A stretch of DNA of 64,000 nucleotides from Chitinophaga varians (GTDB lineage Bacteria; Bacteroidota; Bacteroidia; Chitinophagales; Chitinophagaceae). The position numbers were made by a program, and so were the translations under genes. The notes beneath the pieces are model-generated. The model was not told the origin of the DNA and did not search any database. It saw only the letters and a list, made by a program, of their open reading frames with translations. Below, piece by piece: positions 50,366-59,405 of this stretch; the first letter of the stretch is position 1, and each line of letters begins with the position of its first letter. The stretch spans positions 1,534,382 through 1,598,381 of the forward strand of contig NZ_JACVFB010000002.1 of the NCBI RefSeq assembly GCF_014529945.1, read 5' to 3'.

Positions 50366-51163
50366 ATGGGAGATAACAATATATTATATTTATTGCTAGT
50401 CTATAAAGCTAATGAACTGAATATTCGTTATTTTCATACCGCTAACGAACAGCAGTTAACTTGCGATATGACAAAGAAAGTGGATTTCCCCAATGCTGAT
50501 TATTCCTTACAATGGCTGTATAGGGACCCGGACCAGCATATCTATGAAGATTACAATACGATCGGCGTTCCCGATGAGCGGATTTTTGAGGATATCCACC
50601 GAGTACTGGAGATATTGCATGCGGCGGAGTTATTAATACCTGTTAACCTGAACCGTTCAAAGAAATTTGAATTTTCCGGTACCCATCTCGATGATATTGT
50701 GGCGGAAATCCGCCAGTGGGTGCGGTCGCGGGTGATCAAGGAAAAACTGTCCATCTATGGCCACGGGGTCGTGAAACTACCGAATGGAGAGGAGGTGGTG
50801 CAGAAAGACCTGGTACAGGTGGCCGATTTGCGGTTTACCGAGAGGAGTTTTAAAATCGCTACGGCCAAAACCATCTGGGTGCCGGTAGTGCTGGACGATA
50901 CGGATAACTACAACTGGCAGATAGGGTTGGCGGAGCAGAATGCACCGCGGCTGGAAAACTGCCTCGCTGCTGTATTCCACAAGCTGAAGCTGGAGGTGAC
51001 ACCGGGCCTGGAGGAAGAAGACCGCTCCAAGCCGGTATGGCAGAAAGGATTTAAGCTGTACCCTTCCCGCGAAGCGATTGAAAGTGCTTATATAGAAGAT
51101 CCGCCCCCACCCAGTTTTGACATTGCCAAATACCTGTTGCCTAAAACGGAGGCGGACCGATAA
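50366..51163 (+). CDS. Hypothetical cytosolic protein
   Basis: 265 residues; no signal peptide or membrane segment. NIRYFHTANEQQLTCDMTKK, EILHAAELLIPVNLNRSKKF and a C-terminal IEDPPPPSFDIAKYLLP. A later ATG at 50468 (MTKKVDF) is an alternative start. Family not recognised. It is convergent with the oxidoreductase (1-bp gap). Codon use is like that of neighbours. Confidence 0.6.
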   Translation: MGDNNILYLLLVYKANELNIRYFHTANEQQLTCDMTKKVDFPNADYSLQWLYRDPDQHIYEDYNTIGVPDERIFEDIHRVLEILHAAELLIPVNLNRSKKFEFSGTHLDDIVAEIRQWVRSRVIKEKLSIYGHGVVKLPNGEEVVQKDLVQVADLRFTERSFKIATAKTIWVPVVLDDTDNYNWQIGLAEQNAPRLENCLAAVFHKLKLEVTPGLEEEDRSKPVWQKGFKLYPSREAIESAYIEDPPPPSFDIAKYLLPKTEADR

Positions 51164-51164
51164 A

Positions 51165-52502
51165 TCATACTTTGGGTGCCCAGCCTTTTTCGTATTCCCT
51201 GCTCCATAATTTCATGGCTTCCTGGTCATGGAGGATGTGGCCATTGGAAGGATCGGTGTGCAGCACACGGCCGGTGCGTTGTGCAATGTTACCCAACAGG
51301 CAGAGGAGCGTGCTTTTATAACCAATATTGATTTCTGAGTTGAGGGTGGCTTTTCCGCGGATACTTTCCAGGAAGTTGTTGATGTGAACGGCATCATAGA
51401 ATTCACCCGCAGGACTTACTGTATTGGTAACGCTCTGGTTGGGGTTGGCGGCCTGTTTCACTTCTTTTACCACTTTATTTTTATTGTCTACGATTTTGTA
51501 GCTGTCGCCGCCGGAATTGTACAGCGTCCCATTTTCGCCGAAGATGGCGAATCCGCGCCCACTGCCTTCCAGCGTGAAGGGGTCGCAGCTGCGGCCTTCC
51601 CAGGCGATGGCTTTGTTGCCTTCAAATTCGAAGTTCAGCGTTTGTGTATCGGGTGTTTCCCAATCATCTCCCGCGAAGGAGTAACGACCACCGGCCGAAG
51701 TGACTTTTGTGGGAAATTCCAGGTCCATAAACCAGCGGAGACAGTCCAGTTCATGGGTAGCGTTGTTGCAGGTTTCGGAGGTTCCCCAATGCCAGCGCCA
51801 GTGCCAGTTATAATGTACGATATTGTCCAGGTAATCTTTGCGCGGTGCAGGGCCCTGCCACAGGTCCCAGTCCAGCGTAGAAGGCACTGGTATCTTTTTG
51901 CCCACACCGATAGGCTGGCGGTCGTTGACATACCATCCGCGACCGTAGTGTACTTTACCGATAATACCTTCTTGTTTTACTTCTTTGATGGCTTGTTGCA
52001 GATTGGGCCAGGAGCGGCGTTGGTTGCCCATTTGCACGAGGCGGTTGTATTTTTTCGCGGCGGCCACCAGTAATTCGCCTTCATGTGGATTATGTGCGCA
52101 GGGTTTTTCCACATACACGTGTTTGCCGGCGGCGGTGCCCATGATAGCGGCGGGAGCGTGCCAGTGGTCCGGTGCGGCCACGATCAGCGCGTCGAAATCT
52201 TTCCTCTCCAGCAGTTTACGGATATCTTTTATCACGGTAGGCTTGCGTTCCTGCGCGTCAGCTATGGCTTTCAGGCCTTTCCGGATAGCGCCGTCTTCCA
52301 CGTCGCAAATGTAGCCGATTTCAGCGCCGGGCAGTTTGGCTGCTACCTGCGCCAGCCAGTTACCGCGGGAATTCACTCCCATCACGCCCAGCACTATTTT
52401 GTTGCCCGGTGCCTGTTTGCCGAACACCGGGAAGTTCAAAATCGTTAACCCGGCCCCTACTCCGGCTATGGAAGTGTTTTTGATAAAGTCTCTTCTTTTC
52501 AT
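51165..52502 (-). CDS. Tat-exported Gfo/Idh/MocA oxidoreductase
   Basis: 445 residues. Twin-arginine signal MKRRDFIKNTSIAGVGAG. Rossmann domain (LGVMGVNSRGNWLAQVAAKL), the EKP motif (HVYVEKPCAHNPHEGE) and the substrate domain (RGWYVNDRQPIGVGKKIP, GTSETCNNATHELDCLRWFM). These periplasmic NAD-dependent enzymes act on sugars and sugar glycosides, often making or reducing 3-keto groups. A LacI-type operator lies at 52534-52545. Functional link to the DUF1080 gene (3-keto-glycoside hydrolase-like) is supported by the shared operator. Confidence 0.9.
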   Translation of the reverse strand: MKRRDFIKNTSIAGVGAGLTILNFPVFGKQAPGNKIVLGVMGVNSRGNWLAQVAAKLPGAEIGYICDVEDGAIRKGLKAIADAQERKPTVIKDIRKLLERKDFDALIVAAPDHWHAPAAIMGTAAGKHVYVEKPCAHNPHEGELLVAAAKKYNRLVQMGNQRRSWPNLQQAIKEVKQEGIIGKVHYGRGWYVNDRQPIGVGKKIPVPSTLDWDLWQGPAPRKDYLDNIVHYNWHWRWHWGTSETCNNATHELDCLRWFMDLEFPTKVTSAGGRYSFAGDDWETPDTQTLNFEFEGNKAIAWEGRSCDPFTLEGSGRGFAIFGENGTLYNSGGDSYKIVDNKNKVVKEVKQAANPNQSVTNTVSPAGEFYDAVHINNFLESIRGKATLNSEINIGYKSTLLCLLGNIAQRTGRVLHTDPSNGHILHDQEAMKLWSREYEKGWAPKV

Positions 52503-52533
52503 AACGGATCTCTCTGATTAAAGTATGTTTTTA

Positions 52534-52545
52534 GCAATCGGTTGC
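52534..52545. promoter_or_regulatory. LacI-type operator upstream of the Gfo/Idh gene
   Basis: GCAATCGGTTGC: half-sites GCAA and TTGC around a central CG, 32 bp upstream of the Gfo/Idh start. Matches the sites at 55983 and 56291. Confidence 0.6.
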
Positions 52546-52578
52546 ATTAGTAAAATAACAAGAAAAATTTACGGTCCC

Positions 52579-52612
52579 AAAAAAACTGCCCGGCTGTATA
52601 ACAGCCGGGCAG
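52579..52612 (-). terminator. Terminator of the DUF885 gene
   Basis: CTGCCCGGCTGT (52586-52597), loop ATA, ACAGCCGGGCAG (52601-52612), with the minus-strand T-run at 52579-52585. Confidence 0.92.
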
Positions 52613-52674
52613 TGGATTGATTTCTTAAAACGCGCGTTTAATAAAACGTGCATGTTTCTTTCTAAAAGAAAATC

Positions 52675-54447
52675 TTACTGACCATAAAACCGCGTCATTT
52701 TCTGTTCAAGCACAGAGAGTGGCACGCAGCCATCTTTCAGCAGTTCATCGTGGAAAGCAGGGAGACTGAATTTATCGCCCAATGCTTTGGTGTATTTTTC
52801 CCGCAGTGACCTGATTTTGAGCTCTCCTATTTTGTAGGACAGTGCCTGCCCGGGGATAACCATATACCGCTCTATTTCAGCGGTGGCTTCCTGTTCAGAC
52901 ACCGGTTCGTTGTCCATCATGTATTTAATGGCCTGTTCACGGGTCCAGCCTTTATGATGCATACCAACGTCTACGACTAAACGAATAGCCCGATGGATTT
53001 CTTCGGTCAACCGGCCGAAGTACATGTACGGATCGGTATACAGGCCCAGCTCTTTACCGAGACCTTCGCAGTAGAGTGCATATCCTTCGCCGAAGGCGCC
53101 CACCCAGGTAAAGCGGCGGAACCTGGGCAACGAGTCATTTTCCTGTTGCAGGGAAGACTGGAAATGGTGACCGGGAATGGCTTCGTGCAGGAAGAGGCTT
53201 TCCATGCCGGGGTAGGGAAATTCGGCTGCATTCAGGATAGGCACGTAGAAGGTACCGGGCCGGGAACCATCCGGATTGCCTGGCTCGTATTGTGCGGAGG
53301 CTGACGCTGCGCGGAAGGCTTCCGTTTGTTTGATCTCGAATTTGGATTTGGGGAGATGACTATACATTTTTTTAACACCGGGCATGATTTTGTTTTCGAT
53401 CGCTCTGAAAGAGTCGAGGATGGCGCCGGGTGTTTTGAAAATGCGTAGTTTTTTGTCGTTGCGTACCGCCGTGAAAAAGGCCGTCAGGTCTCCTTTGAAG
53501 CCGGTACTATTTTTCACTTCTTCCATTTCTCCGCGGATGCGGGCTACTTCGCGTTCGCCGATCGCATAGATTTCATCCGGCGTTTGGTTGGTGGAAGTCC
53601 AGTACCTGACGAGGAACTCATAGTATTTCTTCCCATCGGGAATACCTTCAATACCACTGGTTTTACGGGCTTTGGGCAGGTATTCCGTTTGCATGAAAGT
53701 ATATAGCTTCCCGTATGCCGGGAGAATATATTTTTCGATAGCTGCGGTGTAATCGGCTGTCAACTGCTGTTTAGCGGCAGCATCCAGTGAATCCGGCAGT
53801 GTTTTGAGTGGCGCGTAGTAAATGTTGGTGGTATCTTTTTTAGCCAGGTTTTTTAGTTGCGGCAGTGTTTTGATCACCAGTTTTTCCGGGAGAACATAAC
53901 CGGTAGCGATGCCCTGGCGCATGTTGGAAATAGCAGTATCTGCCCATACAGAAAAACCTTCCATACGATGGATAAAGTTTTCATAGTCTTTTTTTGTTTT
54001 GAAAGGCTGGGCAGAGGCGCCGGAACCCAGTTGGGCCAGGGTGATCGGAAGGCAGGTGAATTGTTGTACCGGCATCAGGTAATCATGGTACGTGAGTGTT
54101 TCGCGGTTGAGTGCAAGCTCTCTTTGCAGCATGTCGTAAGTGATGCGGTCGTTGCCGGACAGGGTAGCAGTATCAATGCCTTTCAGTGCCTGTTGGTAGG
54201 CGGCAAAGAAAGAATCGGCTTCGTGCCGGAAGGCAGCTCCGATATCTATCGTTAGCTGATCGTTGTATTTCGTTTCACCATTGAAAGTGGCTTGAATTGG
54301 CTGTAGGGCCATATTACCATCGTAATAGCGCTCCACCAGTTGATGCAGGGAGTCCCCCGAGGCTTGTTGGTTGTTGTGGGCACCCTTTTGCTGACAGGAG
54401 ATGGCGGTCAGCAAACTGCCCACTAACAATAAAGAGGCATATTTCAT
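52675..54447 (-). CDS. DUF885 family lipoprotein
   Basis: 590 residues. Lipoprotein Cys at about 18 (LTAISCQQ). The DUF885 motif MESLFLHEAIPGHHFQSSLQ provides HExxxGHH, with GEGYALYCEGLGKELG and the final MVIPGQALSYKIGELKI. These resemble zinc carboxypeptidase-like proteins and may be hydrolases of peptides or amides. No close neighbour shares its promoter, and no LacI site is upstream of it, so its link to the sugar module is uncertain. Confidence 0.88.
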   Translation of the reverse strand: MKYASLLLVGSLLTAISCQQKGAHNNQQASGDSLHQLVERYYDGNMALQPIQATFNGETKYNDQLTIDIGAAFRHEADSFFAAYQQALKGIDTATLSGNDRITYDMLQRELALNRETLTYHDYLMPVQQFTCLPITLAQLGSGASAQPFKTKKDYENFIHRMEGFSVWADTAISNMRQGIATGYVLPEKLVIKTLPQLKNLAKKDTTNIYYAPLKTLPDSLDAAAKQQLTADYTAAIEKYILPAYGKLYTFMQTEYLPKARKTSGIEGIPDGKKYYEFLVRYWTSTNQTPDEIYAIGEREVARIRGEMEEVKNSTGFKGDLTAFFTAVRNDKKLRIFKTPGAILDSFRAIENKIMPGVKKMYSHLPKSKFEIKQTEAFRAASASAQYEPGNPDGSRPGTFYVPILNAAEFPYPGMESLFLHEAIPGHHFQSSLQQENDSLPRFRRFTWVGAFGEGYALYCEGLGKELGLYTDPYMYFGRLTEEIHRAIRLVVDVGMHHKGWTREQAIKYMMDNEPVSEQEATAEIERYMVIPGQALSYKIGELKIRSLREKYTKALGDKFSLPAFHDELLKDGCVPLSVLEQKMTRFYGQ

Positions 54448-54491
54448 GTTGAGTATGGATTATGAGAACAATTTAATCAAATCCCCAAAAC

Positions 54492-54520
54492 AAAAAAGCA
54501 TTCCGAAGAATCGGAATGCT
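54492..54520 (-). terminator. Terminator of the DUF1080 gene
   Basis: AGCATTCCGA (54497-54506), loop AGAA, TCGGAATGCT (54511-54520), with the minus-strand T-run at 54492-54496. Confidence 0.92.
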
Positions 54521-54562
54521 TATTTAGAACAGTGAACAATGAAAAAAAAGATAAAAAATATT

Positions 54563-55930
54563 TTATTTCAATACTTTAATACGAATGCTTTTGAAGGATA
54601 CCTCATTACCATGGTCCTGTAACAGGATGTGTCCTACCGGCCATAAACCAAAATTCTTCCAGTTTTTGTATTTGCTGATCGCCACCAGATCTTTGAAGGC
54701 TTGGGAGCCCCGTTCATATTCCAATACTTTAAAACCGTTCAGCCAGTGCTCTACGTGGTTATTTGGATACACAATAATACGACCTTTGTTCCAATCTCCA
54801 ATAGGTAACAGGGCACGTTTTTCCTGTTTTCTTGTCATGAGGTCGTAAAGTGACGCCAGTGTCCGGTTTCCGTCGCGTCCCAGCTTGGCATCCGGATGTT
54901 TTTCGTCATCCAGTACCTGATACTCCAGCCCGATCGCTGATTTACCGCCGGTTTCATATGACTCATTTACAAAATATTTCACTCCGCTATTGGCTCCTGG
55001 CGTGAGTTTGAACATAAATTCCATCTCAAAGGCGCCATATTCTTTTTCTGTCACGATATCACCACCGCTGCCTTCTTCATCACCGTTGGAATGCTGGATG
55101 GTCAGCAGACCGTCCTGAATATGCCATCCGGCAGCAGGGAAATCCTTTCTGTAAGCGCCTCTCCAGCCTTTGGTGGTTTTACCGTCCCACAGGAGTTGGT
55201 AGCCATTCTTTTTCTGTTGACCGGAAATGGTGTTATCCACATTATTGACCACATAGATATTATCGTAGGGAGAATATTGGGACGCAGCCGGTTTGTCTAT
55301 GATGCGGATATTTTTCCAATAAATATGTTTGTTTTCGTCAGCCGCATTTTTACCGATGCCGTGTACCTGCAGTGCGATGAAACCTTTGGGCAGTGCGGTA
55401 TCTACCAGATGCGCGGTAGGAACGCCGTTTACCCAGGTACGGATTTCATTGCCGCGGCATTCGATGCGGTATTTATTCCAGTCGGTTGGTTTGAAGGCAT
55501 TTTGTCCGGCAGGATTTAATTCCATGGGATATTGCCAGCCCCTGCGACCTTCTTCATACACCCCGCCGCTCCATTTACGGTCAGACGGGTCTATTTCCAT
55601 CTGATAACCAAATACACGACCGTTCTGATAGTCGTCGCGGCTCTGGCTGCGGAACTGAATACCGGAATTGAAAGGGGCGCCCAGTTTGAATTCCAGCTCG
55701 AGAATGAAATCTCCGTATTCCTTATCGGTGGCCAGGAAGGAGTTGGGTGTGCCGGTTACGGTGGTGCCGACTATCTGTCCGTCTTCTACATTGTATACGG
55801 CCTTGCCTCCCAGCTGTTTCCAGCCTTTCAGGTCCTTACCATTAAAAAGTGTTTGCCACTGGCTCTTCTGAGCAAACATGCTGCCGTACATCAAAAGCAG
55901 GCTGCCGCATAATAAGATCGTCTTTTTCAT
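54563..55930 (-). CDS. Two-domain DUF1080 (3-keto-disaccharide hydrolase-like) secreted protein
   Basis: 455 residues. Signal peptide to about residue 20 (GSMFAQ). Two concanavalin-like DUF1080 domains: about 24-210 (WQTLFNGKDLKGWKQLGGKA, DFILELEFKLGAPFNSGIQF, KFGIALQVHG-like VALQVHGIGK) and about 240-455 (YQLLWDGKTTKGWRGAYRKD, EYGAFEMEFMFKLTPGANSG). Some DUF1080 members hydrolyse 3-keto-glycosides produced by Gfo/Idh oxidoreductases. Own operator at 55983. The tandem arrangement is common but means either domain could be catalytic. Confidence 0.88.
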   Translation of the reverse strand: MKKTILLCGSLLLMYGSMFAQKSQWQTLFNGKDLKGWKQLGGKAVYNVEDGQIVGTTVTGTPNSFLATDKEYGDFILELEFKLGAPFNSGIQFRSQSRDDYQNGRVFGYQMEIDPSDRKWSGGVYEEGRRGWQYPMELNPAGQNAFKPTDWNKYRIECRGNEIRTWVNGVPTAHLVDTALPKGFIALQVHGIGKNAADENKHIYWKNIRIIDKPAASQYSPYDNIYVVNNVDNTISGQQKKNGYQLLWDGKTTKGWRGAYRKDFPAAGWHIQDGLLTIQHSNGDEEGSGGDIVTEKEYGAFEMEFMFKLTPGANSGVKYFVNESYETGGKSAIGLEYQVLDDEKHPDAKLGRDGNRTLASLYDLMTRKQEKRALLPIGDWNKGRIIVYPNNHVEHWLNGFKVLEYERGSQAFKDLVAISKYKNWKNFGLWPVGHILLQDHGNEVSFKSIRIKVLK

Positions 55931-55982
55931 AACTTTTTATACTGGAATGAAGGTGTCAAAATAAACAATGAAAATGATTTTT

Positions 55983-55994
55983 ACAACCGATTGC
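55983..55994. promoter_or_regulatory. LacI-type operator upstream of the DUF1080 gene
   Basis: ACAACCGATTGC, the same GCAA-N4-TTGC motif with one mismatch in the left half, 53 bp upstream of the DUF1080 start on its strand. The 447-bp region 55931-56377 otherwise contains no supported gene. Confidence 0.5.
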
Positions 55995-56290
55995 AAAGAA
56001 AAAACTTTTCAAGAGAAAAAGAAGAGGGCCGCATTAGGTCACTGCAAATCTTTCAGCCTGCCTCCCGGTTTTCTCCGCGAAGCAGGTCCTTCCTGGAAAA
56101 AATTTCCCCGGAAATCCCATTCATCTCAAAAACCTTCTTAAAAAAACTTTTATATAAAGACCTCATTAAAAACGAGTTGAAAAAATCTTGCCGAAAGTTG
56201 TCCAGCCCTAAAAACTATTATTCCCGTTACTGTCAACGCTTTTCGCCTGCTTTCCCCTTTCTGCCCGCAAAAAAATTAGCCTCTTAAATT

Positions 56291-56302
56291 GCAATCGTTT
56301 GC
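56291..56302. promoter_or_regulatory. LacI-type operator upstream of the second susC
   Basis: GCAATCGTTTGC, extended by T/A to a 14-bp match at 56290-56303, 75 bp upstream of the susC start. Confidence 0.6.
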
Positions 56303-56377
56303 ATCTCTGTAAATAATTATTATTTTGGGCTGGATAAGTTAGTACCCAATTCCATTTTTAGAAAAACTGATAACGTT

Positions 56378-59300
56378 ATGAATAGGATTTCACGCTTATG
56401 TTTTGCAGCGTTATGCCTGCTGCTATGCCATCAGCTTGCTCAAGCACAATCCAAACAGGTGGAGGGGAATGTACTGGCGAAAGATAAGACTCCCCTGGTA
56501 GGTGTTACGGTGGCCGTTAAAGGCGGCACCTCCGGTACCCAAACCGACGCTAATGGACACTTTAAACTGAATGTCGCCAATTCCTCCAATGCTGTACTGG
56601 TTTTTTCCTTCATCGGTTATATCCGGCATGAAGAACCTGTCTCCGGACGAGGGGTGATCAGCATCACCCTGGAAGAAGACCAGAAAAAACTGGAAGAAAT
56701 TGTGGTGGTTGGCTACGGTCAACAAAAGAAAAAAGATGTGACAGGCTCCATTGCTTCTGTCAGCAGTAAAGCCATTCAGGAAGTACCGGTCACCAATGCA
56801 CAGCAGGCATTGCAAGGCCGCACACCGGGCGTGGACGTAGTCAGCAACAGCGCCAAACCAGGCGATGAGCCTACTGTCCGCATCCGTGGCACCCGCTCCC
56901 TCTCTGCCGGCAACGACCCGCTCTATGTCATTGATGGGATACCTTACTCCGGTAGCCTGAATGATATCGGTCCGGGTACCATCCAGTCCATGGAGATCCT
57001 GAAAGACGCGTCCGCAACGGCTATCTACGGTTCCCGCGGCGCCAACGGCGTAGTACTGATCACTACCACCCGCGGTAAAGTAAGCCGGCCGATAGTTACC
57101 TACTCCGGCTCCTACGGCATGGTCAAAAACCTCGGACAAACAGACCTGATGAACGGTGCACAGTTTGCCGATATGCGCCGCGAAGCTTACCGCACCATCG
57201 GCAGGTATAATGATAACAACCGCGACTCCTCCGACAAAGCCATCTTTGTACCACAGGAATATGCCGGTATCCAGAAAGGGACTAACACCGACTGGCAGAA
57301 ACTACTGCTGTCTACCGGCTATCAAACCAACCACTCCATAGGCGTGAATGGTGGCACAGAGAAAACAAAATACGCTGTCGGCCTCGGCTACTTCAAAGAT
57401 CAGGGCGTATTAAAACTACAGAGCTACGAACGCTATAATGTCAATATCAGCCTCGATCAGATGATCGGCTCCCGCGTGAAAGTCGGCGCCACCATGCTGG
57501 CTTCCTACAGCAACCGAAAAGGCGAAACCTACAATGGTATCAACAATGCCATCCGTATGCTGCCGATCTCATCTCCTTATGATGACAACGGTAACCTGAT
57601 CACTTTCCCGAACAACGACAGTAACCTGCCCAATCCATTACTGGACTACGTGCCCGGCGCGCGTACGGAAAACCGCAAACGTTTCCGTCTTTTTACCAGT
57701 CTCTATGGTGAAGTAGAAATTATCGACGGCCTTAAATATCGGTTGAACGTGGGCCCCGATATCTCGCAATACAACTACGGCCTGTTTCAGGGCAAAAATA
57801 CATTCGACCTCCTGATCGGCGGTGGCGATGCTACCGCTTCCAAAACCAGTGGCGAAACGATTGCATATACGGTGGAAAATGTTGTCACCTACAACAAAAC
57901 TTTTAACAAAAAACACAACATCGGTTTCACCGGCTTATATAGTGTACAAAGACAAAGAGGCGATAGCTCTACTGCCAACGTGCGCGGCGTACTGGTAGAA
58001 GCACAGGAATACTACAACCTTGGTCAGGCAATGAACGTGACCGGCGTAGGCAGCAGCCTGGGTACCTGGACCATCCTGTCTTACATGGGACGCCTCAACT
58101 ATGGCTATGATGATCGCTATCTGGTAACGCTCACAATGCGTGCCGACGGCTCTTCCCGTTTTGCACCGGGGCATAAATGGGGCTATTTCCCTTCCGTGGC
58201 TGCAGCGTGGAACATGAGCAATGAACAATTTCTCAAAAACAGCCGTAACATCAGCCACATGAAGCTGCGCGCCAGCTTCGGCCGTATAGGCAATACCGGT
58301 ATCGACCCGTATGCTACACAAGGCTTGCTGTCACGTATTCCTTACTCCTTCGGCGGAAAAGGCGTACTGGGCTATTCGCCTTTGATGTTGCGTAATCCCA
58401 ATCTTACCTGGGAAACCACTACCTCCTTCGATGCAGGCCTTGATTTCGGATTCTTTAAAGATCGTTTAACCGGTACCGTTGATTTCTATAAACAGAAAAC
58501 TACCGACCTGCTCATGCCTTTCCTGCTGCCGTATAGTAATGGCTTCAATAGTGTACTGCAAAACGTGGGCGCTACCAGCAATACTGGGTGGGAAGTGGCA
58601 CTGTCCGGCATCATCATCGACAACCCGAAAGGATTTAACTGGAGCATGGACGTGAACTTCTCCCGCAATCGCTCTAAAATCCTGGAACTGATGGGCGGTA
58701 AAACAGAAGATATCGGCAACGGCTGGTTCGTTGGTCAGCCTACCTACGTGTACTACGACTATAACAAAATCGGTATCTGGCAAACCAGCGATAAAACTGA
58801 TGGTCTGCTGTATAAACCCAAGCCCGGCGAAATCAAAGTGGAAGATACCAATGGCGATAAAAAAATCGATGCCAGCGACCGTAAAATACTCGGTACGCCG
58901 CAGCCCGACTGGACTGCCGGTATGACCCAAAGGGTTTCCTATAAAAACTTTGAATTGTCTGTAGTGGCCTTTGCCCGCGTAGGTGGTATGATCAAAAGTG
59001 ATTTCTACCAAAACACCAACACCCTGTTTGGTCGTTTTAATAACCTGAACATCAACTATTGGACACCTACCAACCCAACCAATGACTTCCCACGGCCCAA
59101 TGCCAATCAGGAACGTCCGGTCAATTACCAGTCACTCAGCTATTTCGATGGTTCCTTCTTCAAAATAAGAAACATATCACTCTCCTATGCGTTGCCGGAA
59201 GCCACCGTAAAACGCATGCAGATGCAGGACCTGCGCTTTAATGTGAGCGTAAAACAACCGCTTATCCTGGCGCCTTACAGACAGAAATACAAAGGCGTAG

Positions 59301-59380
59301 ATCCGGAAGACGTGAACGTAATTGGTATTGACGCACCCGCTACCTGGATGTTACAGTTTGGTGTGAATGCACGGTTCTAA
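56378..59380 (+). CDS. SusC/RagA family TonB-linked outer-membrane protein
   Basis: 1000 residues. Signal peptide ending HQLAQAQ, CarboxypepD_reg domain about 25-105, SusC hallmark LEEIVVVGYGQQKKKDVTGS, plug segments TNAQQALQGRTPGVDVV and DPLYVIDGIPYSGSLNDI followed by DASATAIYGSRGANGVVLIT. Barrel to the end, terminal NARF. Paired with the SusD whose start is 26 bp downstream. Controlled by the LacI-type site, so cargo is probably a glycan or disaccharide of the same module. Confidence 0.97.
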   Translation: MNRISRLCFAALCLLLCHQLAQAQSKQVEGNVLAKDKTPLVGVTVAVKGGTSGTQTDANGHFKLNVANSSNAVLVFSFIGYIRHEEPVSGRGVISITLEEDQKKLEEIVVVGYGQQKKKDVTGSIASVSSKAIQEVPVTNAQQALQGRTPGVDVVSNSAKPGDEPTVRIRGTRSLSAGNDPLYVIDGIPYSGSLNDIGPGTIQSMEILKDASATAIYGSRGANGVVLITTTRGKVSRPIVTYSGSYGMVKNLGQTDLMNGAQFADMRREAYRTIGRYNDNNRDSSDKAIFVPQEYAGIQKGTNTDWQKLLLSTGYQTNHSIGVNGGTEKTKYAVGLGYFKDQGVLKLQSYERYNVNISLDQMIGSRVKVGATMLASYSNRKGETYNGINNAIRMLPISSPYDDNGNLITFPNNDSNLPNPLLDYVPGARTENRKRFRLFTSLYGEVEIIDGLKYRLNVGPDISQYNYGLFQGKNTFDLLIGGGDATASKTSGETIAYTVENVVTYNKTFNKKHNIGFTGLYSVQRQRGDSSTANVRGVLVEAQEYYNLGQAMNVTGVGSSLGTWTILSYMGRLNYGYDDRYLVTLTMRADGSSRFAPGHKWGYFPSVAAAWNMSNEQFLKNSRNISHMKLRASFGRIGNTGIDPYATQGLLSRIPYSFGGKGVLGYSPLMLRNPNLTWETTTSFDAGLDFGFFKDRLTGTVDFYKQKTTDLLMPFLLPYSNGFNSVLQNVGATSNTGWEVALSGIIIDNPKGFNWSMDVNFSRNRSKILELMGGKTEDIGNGWFVGQPTYVYYDYNKIGIWQTSDKTDGLLYKPKPGEIKVEDTNGDKKIDASDRKILGTPQPDWTAGMTQRVSYKNFELSVVAFARVGGMIKSDFYQNTNTLFGRFNNLNINYWTPTNPTNDFPRPNANQERPVNYQSLSYFDGSFFKIRNISLSYALPEATVKRMQMQDLRFNVSVKQPLILAPYRQKYKGVDPEDVNVIGIDAPATWMLQFGVNARF

Positions 59381-59405
59381 TTTTTTTCAATCAAAAACAT
59401 TCAAC

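Noticed and set aside
55991..56287. 98-codon plus-strand frame upstream of the second susC
   Set aside because: Lys/Phe/Ser-rich low-quality translation lying between operator sites; better read as regulatory sequence.
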